The position numbers and the translations under genes are program-made. The notes beneath the pieces are model-generated. The model ran no database searches. It saw only the letters and a list, made by a program, of their open reading frames with translations, and was not told the DNA's origin. A stretch of 64,000 bases of DNA from Pseudomonadales bacterium (GTDB lineage: Bacteria > Pseudomonadota > Gammaproteobacteria > Pseudomonadales > Porticoccaceae): positions 1,054,001 through 1,118,000 of the forward strand of contig JACKOF010000001.1 of the NCBI GenBank assembly GCA_024234435.1. The letters run 5' to 3'. Shown here in pieces: positions 34,524 through 42,092 of the stretch. Position 1 is the stretch's first letter. Every line of letters starts with the position of its first letter.

Positions 34524-34829
34524 ATGAAAGGAATCACGGTACTATTAGCAGGTATTCTAATTTTCTCGCTCCTTGGATATTTTGGCTTTTCCGTAGTAAA
34601 CGAACATATTGATCGTGAATCTGGCGCTATCGTTGAGCAAACACTTTCGGATAACACTATTAATCAGCTTATGGTCCTGTCTGAAGTTCAGTCTCAAATT
34701 AGCGCAGGTAATATTGAACAGGCCAGTGAAAAGGTCTCTGAATCTATAAATACATTAAAATATATCCTTAAAAATAATTGCAGCCTCGCAAAGTGTGAAG
34801 AGGCGCTTAGTTACTATGAAAGCAAGTAA
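34524..34829 (+). CDS. Cassette 6 membrane-anchored hypothetical protein
   Basis: A 101-residue protein. Residues 4-25 (ITVLLAGILIFSLLGYFGFSVV) form one membrane helix with a mostly helical soluble part (SEVQSQISAGNIEQASEKVS, then ESINTLKYIL) and two late cysteines (NNCSLAKCEEAL). The start at ATG 34524 is preferred over a longer frame to 34488 that would begin in attC 5. No family is recognised. Confidence 0.72.
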   Translation: MKGITVLLAGILIFSLLGYFGFSVVNEHIDRESGAIVEQTLSDNTINQLMVLSEVQSQISAGNIEQASEKVSESINTLKYILKNNCSLAKCEEALSYYESK

Positions 34830-34831
34830 AG

Positions 34832-34895
34832 TTATAACAAGGCCAGGCACATTCGCCCCTACGGGGCTGGACCTCCGCACTGCGTGCTCCTGTGC
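34832..34895 (+). repeat. attC site 6, 5' part only
   Basis: R'' TTATAAC at 34832-34838 is followed by AAGGCCAGGCACA, an inner hairpin CCCC-TAC-GGGG (34857-34867) and the start of the return arm TGTGC. The rest of the return arm and a paired R' box are missing, replaced by CACCCCCCATTAATAACGG. A GTTAGGC at 34929 could be the far half of the original attI but is not joined to a matching arm. Confidence 0.6.
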
Positions 34896-34988
34896 ACCCC
34901 CCATTAATAACGGCATGTTTTAGAAGGAGTTAGGCTGCTTGAAGTGCTGCCTTGGAGGATGGCAGCCTCACTACAGATTATTCCAGGT

Positions 34989-35306
34989 TTACTTGCAGTA
35001 CCCTTTAAATTTTTCAGGACGGGTGACTTCAACATCCGTTTTAAACAAAACCATCGCGTAATTATCATAAAAATTATTTTTTAAATGGCCGGATATTGCT
35101 TCGATAGTTTCTTCATCACTGATGATTTCTATACGAATATTCCGACTGGCTTCCCACGCCGCATTCCGTACACCACGGCCGCCTTTTCCTCTGGCATCGG
35201 TTATAGTATATCCGTGTGCACCTAAGCGCTCTATGGTCTTCGCCAAGGTATTTTCAAGCGCGGCTTCAGTAACAATGGTTAAAAGTTTTAGTACTTGATT
35301 GCTCAT
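34989..35306 (-). CDS. PII-like protein, SbtB-related
   Basis: A 105-residue protein that looks like the PII-like partner of SbtA bicarbonate transporters. LKLLTIVTEAALENTLAKTI gives the first beta-alpha unit, then GAHGYTITDARGKGGRGVRN resembles the PII T-loop region, and NYAMVLFKTDVEVTRPEKF ends it. Cyanobacterial SbtB binds cAMP and AMP and inhibits SbtA. The C-terminal cysteine loop of those proteins is not seen. The start at 35306 has GGAG 11-14 bases upstream. Confidence 0.75.
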   Translation of the reverse strand: MSNQVLKLLTIVTEAALENTLAKTIERLGAHGYTITDARGKGGRGVRNAAWEASRNIRIEIISDEETIEAISGHLKNNFYDNYAMVLFKTDVEVTRPEKFKGYCK

Positions 35307-35311
35307 GAGTC

Positions 35312-36253
35312 TCATGCTCCAAAGAATACGTGCATCCATTTTGCCAAGGCGTAGTAAACAGGAATACCTATTACGACATTAAACGGAAAAGTGACACCGA
35401 GAGAGGCTGTAAGGGATAAGGCCGGGTTGGCTTCTGGTACTGAGATACGCATGGCTGCTGGTACGGCTATGTAAGAAGCGCTAGCGATGAGTGTCGCTAA
35501 CATGGCTGTACCTCCTATGGATAACCCCAATAACCAGCCGATGCTTGCGCCGATACAGGCGGAAAATAATGGCATCACGATCCCAAAACCTAGCAGAAAC
35601 AGACCGTATATTTTTAAGCTACTTACATGCTTCGCGGTAATTAACCCCATTTCCAGCAAGAATAACGCCAATATACCGCTGAAAAGATCAAAGAATACTG
35701 GTTTGATTGCCCCGAGCTTCTCTGCGCCAGCAATCCAACCAATTAAGAGGCCTCCTACGAGCAGTACAATGCTTTTCCCCAGCAGCACTTCATGAATGAC
35801 AGTGCCCCATTGTGTTTGTCGCGTGAAACCGCGAGCGAGGACAATACCCACTAGAATAGCGGGAATCTCTAACAACACGACAAATAAAGGCATCTGTTCT
35901 TCGAAAAAGATCTGTCGTGAGTTCAGATAGGCAACTGCTACAGCGAAAGTCCCCACGCTAACTGACCCATAATGGGCTGCAATGGATGCCGCATCTGCTC
36001 GTTTAAATCCGCCGATATGCCGAAGAACAGGAAATGCGATTAAGGGCAGAAGAAAACCTACCCCCAAAATGGCAATGATTTGGGGTAGTAGCGCCATAAA
36101 TGGCTGTTTGCCTAATTCAACCCCCCCTTTTAGGCCGATGGCCAGAAGAAGCAGAATGGTAACAAAATCATAGATCGCAGGGGGGAGTTGTAATTCTGAG
36201 CGCAGTAGCCCGGCAAGAATACCAAGTATAAAGAATAGAATGATTGGATCCAT
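35312..36253 (-). CDS. Sodium-dependent bicarbonate transporter, SbtA family
   Basis: A 313-residue membrane protein with about ten helices. Conserved parts are LLLLAIGLKGGVEL, ADAASIAAHYGSVSVGTFAVA and the matching second-half segment ASASYIAVPAAMRISVPEANP then ALSLTASLGVTFPFN. These are SbtA hallmarks; the two repeats carry the Na+/HCO3- sites in studied relatives. It is followed at once by the PII-like gene, the usual sbtAB pair. In a heterotroph it may feed carboxylases rather than Rubisco. Confidence 0.85.
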   Translation of the reverse strand: MDPIILFFILGILAGLLRSELQLPPAIYDFVTILLLLAIGLKGGVELGKQPFMALLPQIIAILGVGFLLPLIAFPVLRHIGGFKRADAASIAAHYGSVSVGTFAVAVAYLNSRQIFFEEQMPLFVVLLEIPAILVGIVLARGFTRQTQWGTVIHEVLLGKSIVLLVGGLLIGWIAGAEKLGAIKPVFFDLFSGILALFLLEMGLITAKHVSSLKIYGLFLLGFGIVMPLFSACIGASIGWLLGLSIGGTAMLATLIASASYIAVPAAMRISVPEANPALSLTASLGVTFPFNVVIGIPVYYALAKWMHVFFGA

Positions 36254-36333
36254 TTTTACGCTGTTCCTATGACCGTTATCTTGTGCAGAGATGAGGAAAT
36301 GGTGATCTGGTATCTTTGGGTACTCATAATAGT

Positions 36334-36347
36334 CCCTATTAATAGGG
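36334..36347. promoter_or_regulatory. Palindrome in the sbtA/HIT divergent region
   Basis: CCCTATTAATAGGG is a perfect 14-bp palindrome, 81 bases before the sbtA start and 117 before the HIT gene. It is a good candidate operator; the protein that binds it is unknown. Confidence 0.45.
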
Positions 36348-36464
36348 TTGTACTGTCAAGTATGTGGCTGTGTCGTCTCAATGTCGATTTGATATTATCG
36401 AAAAATAGATAGTATAAGTATCGAATATTGTAAGTAATTATTCTATTCAGAGAGGGAGTTAAGT

Positions 36465-36902
36465 TTGAACTACGACAAAAATAATATATTCGCAAAAATT
36501 CTCAGAAATGAACTACCTTGCTTTAAGGTTTATGAAGATGACCATACGCTGGCATTTTTAGACATTATGCCCCAATTAGAGGGGCATACGCTGGTAATAC
36601 CAAAGGAGCCTGCGGTAACAATTTACGATTTATCGGATCAAGCGGCTTTGGCCTGTATGCGCACAGTCCAAATTGTGGGTAGAGCTGTTGAAAAGGCAAT
36701 GAACTTTAATGGTTCAACGGTGTTTCAACACAATGGAGAGAAAGCAGGGCAGTCTGTCCCTCATTTCCATTTTCATATTTTCCCTGGCTCTATTTTTAAA
36801 ACGAACCTTTTAAAAGGGCATGCGTCTGAGTTAGCTGACCCCAATGATTTGGAGGTTATAGCATCAAAAATACGATCAAAAATTGAAAGTCCAGCGTCTT
36901 AA
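36465..36902 (+). CDS. HIT-family nucleotide hydrolase
   Basis: A 145-residue histidine-triad protein. The HFHFHIF triad is at residues 100-106 with catalytic His102 in the middle, and IFAKILRNELPCFKVYEDD and LEGHTLVIPKEP are the other family blocks. HIT proteins hydrolyse nucleotide phosphoramidates or adenylylated compounds. The start is TTG at 36465, behind GAGGGAGTTAAG. The substrate is open. The GFA gene follows after 19 bases. Confidence 0.9.
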   Translation: MNYDKNNIFAKILRNELPCFKVYEDDHTLAFLDIMPQLEGHTLVIPKEPAVTIYDLSDQAALACMRTVQIVGRAVEKAMNFNGSTVFQHNGEKAGQSVPHFHFHIFPGSIFKTNLLKGHASELADPNDLEVIASKIRSKIESPAS

Positions 36903-36921
36903 TACCAACAGGGAGATAGTT

Positions 36922-37344
36922 ATGAATAAAACCATCGAAGCAAAGGGTAGCTGCTTGTGTGGCGCAGTGGTAATACAAGCATTGTCTATGTCGTCAAATG
37001 TGGGGGCTTGCCACTGTGGTATGTGTAGAAAATGGTCAGGCGGACCGTTGTTGGCCGTTGACTGTAATACGGAAGTGCAAATTTCTGGCGAAGACAATAT
37101 TACCGCTTATGCATCGTCAGAATGGGCTGAACGTGGTTTTTGCTCAAAATGTGGTACACATTTATTCTATAAATTAAAACAAACGGGGCAGTATATTATT
37201 CCTGTCGGACTATTTGATGTGACTTCCAAGTTGAACTTTGACCATCAAATATTCATTGAAGAAAAGCCTGAGTATTACTCTTTTGCCAATGAAACAAAAA
37301 ATATGACTGGCGAAGAAGTTTTTGCACAGTTTTCTGCAGAGTAA
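36922..37344 (+). CDS. GFA-family zinc protein
   Basis: A 140-residue protein of the glutathione-dependent formaldehyde-activating (GFA) / CENP-V family. Zinc-binding cysteines are in GSCLCGAV, ACHCGMCRKWSGG and GFCSKCGTHLFY. Only a few members are shown to join glutathione with formaldehyde; most have no proven role. The start at 36922 follows AGGGAGATAGTT. Confidence 0.88.
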   Translation: MNKTIEAKGSCLCGAVVIQALSMSSNVGACHCGMCRKWSGGPLLAVDCNTEVQISGEDNITAYASSEWAERGFCSKCGTHLFYKLKQTGQYIIPVGLFDVTSKLNFDHQIFIEEKPEYYSFANETKNMTGEEVFAQFSAE

Positions 37345-37486
37345 GTACATAAAAACACGTCATTAATTTTTGCACGAGACTAAAGCGCTCAGTCCGTAAG
37401 GCCTTTCTCCAGCTAATGGCCGGTAGCCCTTCGGTAGGAACAACCCTGTGGCAGGGCGTTTTGAGCGTGCTGTACGGCACTTAAAA

Positions 37487-37957
37487 ATGGATTTTCATAT
37501 TGAATACGTCAAACTTGATGAGGTGGTTTCTGAAGACTTTATTCCTCTGTTAAACAAGGAAAATCTCAGAAGACACTTGGTTAGGCATGATTTATTTAAC
37601 GCTGAAATGGTTAAGGATTGGATTGCAGGCAAAGTTGAGCTTGATTCATCCGAGGGCTGCAAAATCAGAGCAGTGTTAATTGATTCTCAATTGGCTGGTT
37701 GGTGTGGCATTCAATCCGAAGACGGCAAATATGAAATAGCGATCGTTATTGACGATCGTTATTGGGGAGTAGGGGTAAAAATATTTCGAGATGTTATGGC
37801 ATGGGCAGAAGAGCTTGGCCACAAAACTGTTTTCATTCATTTTCTTTATTCCCGACCTGAGTATAAGTTCTTACGAAAAATTGCCAGGAATGTATTTGTT
37901 AGTGAGTTTTTAGGCAGCCAGTTCACCACTTATGAGTTGGAAGTAGAGAAGGTATAA
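37487..37957 (+). CDS. GNAT-family acetyltransferase-like protein
   Basis: A 156-residue protein with a GNAT-like core: CKIRAVLIDSQLAGWCGIQS (beta strands), YEIAIVIDDRYWGVGVKIFRD, where the usual Q/RxxGxG/A acetyl-CoA loop is loosely kept as YWGVG, and HKTVFIHFLYSRPEYKFLRK. The start ATG 37487 is chosen because homology starts there; the longer frame to 37448 lacks support. The substrate is unknown. Confidence 0.7.
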   Translation: MDFHIEYVKLDEVVSEDFIPLLNKENLRRHLVRHDLFNAEMVKDWIAGKVELDSSEGCKIRAVLIDSQLAGWCGIQSEDGKYEIAIVIDDRYWGVGVKIFRDVMAWAEELGHKTVFIHFLYSRPEYKFLRKIARNVFVSEFLGSQFTTYELEVEKV

Positions 37958-38022
37958 ACACCTTGAATTCTCTCCAATAAAAATTGGTGATTTCTTGGCA
38001 CATAGAAAATCAGACAAATAAG

Positions 38023-38997
38023 CTAGATATGAAGCCTTCTTAGCGCCGGATCCGGCCAACTGATATTCCATAGCGCATCAAATTCATCCGCTAGTTCGGA
38101 GGCTTCCAGCGGGGCATATTGAATGCAGTACCCAACAAACCTGTTCGGCTCTTGCTGGTACAAAATACCGGTTTTATCAACCAACATAAACTCGGTATGC
38201 AGGGGAGAGGCTTCGTCGTCTAACTTGCGAAATTCAATATGGCTTGAAAGACGCAACCCCAGCTCGTGCAATCTGTGGGTGTGATGGCTCAGCCACTCAA
38301 TATCTCTAACGAGTATCTGAATTTGCGCTGACGGCTTGCTGGTAACAAAGGCCATGAAGGCATCGCACAGTTGTTGGTCGTCGTACAGTTCAGGCAGCAG
38401 GTGGTCGCTGAATATACGAATCTGTTTATGGGCTTGCGGAATAAATTGTTGGGCGGCATTAAAGAAGCCTTCACTATCATTCAGCGGTTGTCTTAATCGG
38501 GTTTCATCTTCAGGCAATCGGGATCTATTCTGTTGCTGATAGCGCTGATTATGCACATGTAACGGCAGACGCATTTCCTTATGGGGAATGCCTGCATCTT
38601 CGTAGAAATCGCCCTCGCTTTGAAAACCAAAGCCCTCATAAAAGGGAATCGCTTTACGCTGGGCACTTAGAGTAAGTTCGGGAACGTTCTCACGAATGGC
38701 GTATTTAATAATTTGTCGAATGACAGCCGAGCCAACGCCTTTATTTCGAAACGGTTTTAACACAGCCATGCGGCCAACCCGACCATCGGGTAACAGTCGG
38801 GCTGTAGCAACAGCGTTATCACCCTGGGAAAACGCCAGCCAGTGAACGGCACTTTTATCAAATTCGTCAATCTCAAGTTCAACAGGGACTTTTTGCTCTT
38901 CTACAAACACCTGATGTCGAATTTTTGTGATAGCCTCTTCGGAGGCGCTCCAACTGGTTCTATCTATGTCAATGGGAAAGTAATCAATACCCTTCAC
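38023..38997 (-). CDS. GNAT acetyltransferase fused to a DUF7931-like domain
   Basis: A 324-residue two-domain protein. Residues 1-150 are an ElaA-like GNAT: IRHQVFVEEQKVPVELEIDE, RVGRMAVLKPFRNKGVGSAV (acetyl-CoA loop RNKGVG) and FYEGFGFQSEGDFYEDAGIPH. Residues about 170-320 (IRIFSDHLLPELYD, IQILVRDIEWLSHHTHRLHE, HTEFMLVDKTGILYQQEPNR) resemble a phospholipase-D-like fold without clear HKD motifs. This pairing is known in gammaproteobacteria but has no assigned role. Confidence 0.75.
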   Translation of the reverse strand: MKGIDYFPIDIDRTSWSASEEAITKIRHQVFVEEQKVPVELEIDEFDKSAVHWLAFSQGDNAVATARLLPDGRVGRMAVLKPFRNKGVGSAVIRQIIKYAIRENVPELTLSAQRKAIPFYEGFGFQSEGDFYEDAGIPHKEMRLPLHVHNQRYQQQNRSRLPEDETRLRQPLNDSEGFFNAAQQFIPQAHKQIRIFSDHLLPELYDDQQLCDAFMAFVTSKPSAQIQILVRDIEWLSHHTHRLHELGLRLSSHIEFRKLDDEASPLHTEFMLVDKTGILYQQEPNRFVGYCIQYAPLEASELADEFDALWNISWPDPALRRLHI

Positions 38998-39101
38998 GAG
39001 CCACCTGTCTACTGGTTTAATGATTCGCCTGTTGTAGGCGATTACGATAAATACACAGTTTAAGGATGCGGTATTTTTGCCAAAAAATAAAAGGCCTTTT
39101 A

Positions 39102-40820
39102 ATGAATTTCTGGATTAGATCAATATTTCTGTTGCTGACGTTAACGCAACCCGTGTTATCAAGCGCGAACGTTTTTGTGCAATACGGAGACCGTTTTCAC
39201 CCGGAGGTCAGTGAAAAAGGTATGGTGGTTTCGCAAGAGAAAATCGCCAGCAGCGTGGGTGCAGAGATTCTCCGCAAAGGTGGCAATGCCATTGATGCAG
39301 CGGTAGCTACAGGCTATGCGCTGGCAGTGACGTTACCTCAGGCGGGCAACCTTGGCGGCGGCGGTTTTATGCTGATTTATCTGGCAGAAGAAAACCGCAC
39401 AGTCGCCATAGACTACCGTGAAATGGCCCCTGTGGCGGCTCATCGCGATCTGTTTCTGAATAAACAAGGCGAAGTGGATGAGCAGCTGTCCCGTTTTAGC
39501 CACCGTTCTGCGGGTGTTCCCGGCACGGTAGCGGGGTTAAACCATGTGCTTGAAAAGTATGGCTCGCTTTCATTAAAACAGGTAATGGCTCCAGCCATAA
39601 AATTGGCAGAGGACGGTATTCAAGTCAGCTATCCATTGGCATTTTCTTTTCAGTATGGCGAAAAGCAACTGCGCAAAAACCCGGCATCTTCCCGCTATTT
39701 CTTTAACGAGGATGGCACCGCTCTGTCACCAGGCGATCACTGGCGCCAGAAAGATCTGGCTAGAACACTTAAGCGTATTGCACTGAAAGGCACTGAGACT
39801 TTTTATCAAGGCGATGTTGCCAAACAGATTGTCGCGGAAATGGAGCAGGGTGGAGGGCTGATAACGCTGCAAGACTTGTCCAACTATCGAGTAGCAGAGC
39901 GTGAGCCTGTAATGGGCACTTATCGAGGCTACCAAGTCGCTTCCATGCCCCCACCGTCCTCCGGCGGTATTCATTTGATACAAATGCTTAATATTCTGGA
40001 AAACTGGGATTTGAAGAGCTTGGGGCATAACAGCGCTGAGTACCTCCACCGACTGATTGAAGTTATGCGCAGGGCTTATGCTGATCGCAGTGAATACCTC
40101 GGTGACCCGGATTTCTACGCAGTGCCGCTTGATCGTTTGACGGATAAAGCCTACGCGCAGACACTAGTTGACAGTATTAATGTCAACAAAGCCAGCGTGT
40201 CCAGCGATATCCGCCCGGGTCTTAACTTGGCCGAAGAAAGCCCGCAAACCACGCACTTTTCGGTATGGGACAAGCAGGGCAATGTAGTGACTAACACCTA
40301 CACACTTAACTTTTCATTTGGCAGTGGCATCTCGGTCGAGGGTGCAGGATTTTTACTCAACAATGAGATGGATGACTTTTCCTCCAAGCCAGGCGTACCC
40401 AACGCTTTCGGCTTAGTGGGCGGCGAGGCGAACGCAATAGCCGGTGGTAAACGACCGTTATCGTCAATGACTCCCACTCTGGTTTTCAAAGATGGCAAAC
40501 CCGTAATTGCTACCGGCAGCCCCGGCGGCAGCACCATTATCACTGTGGTGCTGCAACAGTTGCTTAATGTGCTGGACTTTAATATGAATCTGGCTGAAGC
40601 CACTGCCGCACCACGTATTCATCACCAATGGTTGCCCGACAGAGTTTGGTTAGAAGAGGGAATCAGCCCTGATACAGAGCTGCTGCTAAAGCAAAAAGGT
40701 CATATAACAGAACGACAACGAGTGTTAGGGCGCGCGCAATCCATTATGAAAAGTGGAGATGTGTTATTAGGTGCTAGCGATAATCGTTGGCCGGGTGGAG
40801 CTGCCATTAGCGAAAAATAA
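39102..40820 (+). CDS. ggt: Gamma-glutamyltransferase
   Basis: A 572-residue periplasmic Ntn-hydrolase precursor. A signal peptide (about residues 1-23) precedes the large subunit. Autocleavage is expected before the Thr in PQTTHFSVWDKQG (about residue 383), which becomes the nucleophile of the small subunit; GKRPLSSMTPT and ATGSPGGSTI form the oxyanion and gamma-glutamyl pocket. It degrades glutathione or transfers its gamma-glutamyl group. The start at 39102 gives a clean signal peptide. Confidence 0.93.
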   Translation: MNFWIRSIFLLLTLTQPVLSSANVFVQYGDRFHPEVSEKGMVVSQEKIASSVGAEILRKGGNAIDAAVATGYALAVTLPQAGNLGGGGFMLIYLAEENRTVAIDYREMAPVAAHRDLFLNKQGEVDEQLSRFSHRSAGVPGTVAGLNHVLEKYGSLSLKQVMAPAIKLAEDGIQVSYPLAFSFQYGEKQLRKNPASSRYFFNEDGTALSPGDHWRQKDLARTLKRIALKGTETFYQGDVAKQIVAEMEQGGGLITLQDLSNYRVAEREPVMGTYRGYQVASMPPPSSGGIHLIQMLNILENWDLKSLGHNSAEYLHRLIEVMRRAYADRSEYLGDPDFYAVPLDRLTDKAYAQTLVDSINVNKASVSSDIRPGLNLAEESPQTTHFSVWDKQGNVVTNTYTLNFSFGSGISVEGAGFLLNNEMDDFSSKPGVPNAFGLVGGEANAIAGGKRPLSSMTPTLVFKDGKPVIATGSPGGSTIITVVLQQLLNVLDFNMNLAEATAAPRIHHQWLPDRVWLEEGISPDTELLLKQKGHITERQRVLGRAQSIMKSGDVLLGASDNRWPGGAAISEK

Positions 40821-40827
40821 ACGCACA

Positions 40828-41184
40828 TTAATCAATTTGAAGCGTTATTTCGTCGGCGGCTGCATATATCCAGCAGGTAATGCCCGACGTCAACTGCGCA
40901 GAAATTCGCTGGTAGGCATCGACTTCGTAATCATCTGCTCGCGCCAATTCTTCTGGGGTTATTTCAAAAACAGTGCCAGTGACTTCATCTTCACTATCAC
41001 CGGTAAACCGTAGAATGGGGTGAAATCTTTTACCGCTCTCGCGAAGTACTCGTTCATCAGTAATCTCAACCTCACCCACGATATAGCCGGGCAGGGCATC
41101 TTTGGTGCCATTTAACTCACGACCGAAGTTTGCTAGCTGAACTTCTTTTTGTTGCAAGGTGCCGTAAGAAAACAGTAATTCCAT
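40828..41184 (-). CDS. Gamma-glutamylcyclotransferase (AIG2-like) protein
   Basis: A 118-residue protein with the GGCT fold. LFSYGTLQQ (YGTL at residues 7-10) is the substrate-binding loop and GTVFEITPEELARADDYEV holds the catalytic Glu (EITPEEL). Members cleave gamma-glutamyl amines to pyroglutamate and a free amine. It ends 8 bases from the ggt stop, tail to tail, so its link to ggt is by function rather than operon. Confidence 0.87.
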   Translation of the reverse strand: MELLFSYGTLQQKEVQLANFGRELNGTKDALPGYIVGEVEITDERVLRESGKRFHPILRFTGDSEDEVTGTVFEITPEELARADDYEVDAYQRISAQLTSGITCWIYAAADEITLQID

Positions 41185-41348
41185 GGTGGCTCTCTAATAA
41201 AATTGAATCTTTAGAGGAGTGATTCTATAAACTCAGCCAGGTATTAACAATGCTTGCTGTTAACTAACGCAACGAAACTAACCCTTCAAATTGTTACTGG
41301 CAATTCTTCCCTTTACGAAAAGCTCTTCAATCCTCTACTTCACGAAGA

Positions 41349-41371
41349 CTACTGACAAAAGGTGTCAGTAG
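41349..41371. repeat. Perfect inverted repeat upstream of the GST gene
   Basis: CTACTGACA and TGTCAGTAG form a 9-bp stem with a five-base loop, 97 bases before the GST start in a 283-bp gap. No T-run follows, so it may be an operator or leader hairpin rather than a terminator. Confidence 0.5.
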
Positions 41372-41467
41372 GGGGCTGTTAACATGTTTTCGGTATGTTT
41401 AGTTTGCACGCTATACATCGAAAAAGGGTGCTGATAATAGCACCAATAACAATTCCGGAGAATTTCA

Positions 41468-42076
41468 ATGTACCAATTATTTAGCTTTCCACTTTCGCAA
41501 CATAGCCGCCGAGTTATATCTTTGTTGGAAGAAGTCGGCATTCCGTATGAAAATCACAACATAAATTTGATGGCTAATGAGCATATGTCAGAGAGCTATC
41601 TAAAGATTAACCCTAACCACAAGGTTCCAACCTTCATAGACGGTGATGTAAAAATTCATGAGTCCAATGCAATTTTACGTTACCTTTGTATCAAGCATCA
41701 GCTATTTGACTGGTACCCCAACAATACTAAAACAGTCGCAAATGTTGAGCAGTGGCTGGATTGGAATCAATGTCAACTTTCGCCACTGGTAGTAGATATC
41801 GTGTTAAATAGAATGATATTGGGTGCGAAAGGTGATCAAAATGTAGCAATCCAGGCCGAAAAGAACATTCAACTGCTGTTTACAATTATGGAAGAACATT
41901 TAGAGGGCAGGAAGGTATTTGCCGGAGAGCATCCAACTATTGCAGATTTGTCTCTCGCCTCTAATATCTTTCAATTAGCGTTTGTTAATGCAATGCCCAC
42001 TACAGCGAATATATCTCGCTGGTATAAACAGATAGCAGCGTTAAAGGGGTTTAAAAAGTCATTGCCGCAGGATTAA
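41468..42076 (+). CDS. Glutathione S-transferase family protein
   Basis: A 202-residue protein with the two GST domains. The thioredoxin-like domain carries YQLFSFPLSQHSRRVISLLE (probable active Ser), NPNHKVPTFIDGD (cis-Pro) and ESNAILRYL (glutathione gamma-Glu binding); the helical domain ends IADLSLASNIFQL. It is close to theta-like bacterial GSTs. A WYL regulator starts 17 bases later, so they are likely one operon. The substrate is unknown; a link to the downstream oxygenase is possible. Confidence 0.88.
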   Translation: MYQLFSFPLSQHSRRVISLLEEVGIPYENHNINLMANEHMSESYLKINPNHKVPTFIDGDVKIHESNAILRYLCIKHQLFDWYPNNTKTVANVEQWLDWNQCQLSPLVVDIVLNRMILGAKGDQNVAIQAEKNIQLLFTIMEEHLEGRKVFAGEHPTIADLSLASNIFQLAFVNAMPTTANISRWYKQIAALKGFKKSLPQD

Positions 42077-42092
42077 TATCGGAGTAATTACA

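Larger units (their letters stand above)
30366..34935 (+). mobile_element. Integron cassette array: six cassettes, one IS insertion
   Basis: Cassettes run 30367-30758, 30759-31149, 31150-31635, 31636-32434, 33996-34494 and 34495 to about 34895. Each ends in an attC with R'' (YYYAAC-like) and R' (GTT-starting) boxes and an imperfect inverted-repeat body. Every cassette's own R'/R'' pair is perfectly complementary over seven bases. ORFs are short, single and all on the plus strand. Without a functional integrase the cassettes are fixed unless one is supplied in trans. The distal edge is eroded. Confidence 0.85.

Noticed and set aside
36256..36495. A 79-residue minus-strand ORF upstream of sbtA
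   Set aside because: It has no recognisable domain, is AT-rich low-complexity, and overlaps the start of the HIT gene and the palindrome.
37380..37470. Possible attC remnant before the GNAT gene (GGGCGTTTTGAGCG with an upstream CGCTCA)
   Set aside because: No R'' box complementary to GTTTTGA is present and the arms do not pair; the six-base repeat over 65 bases can arise by chance.
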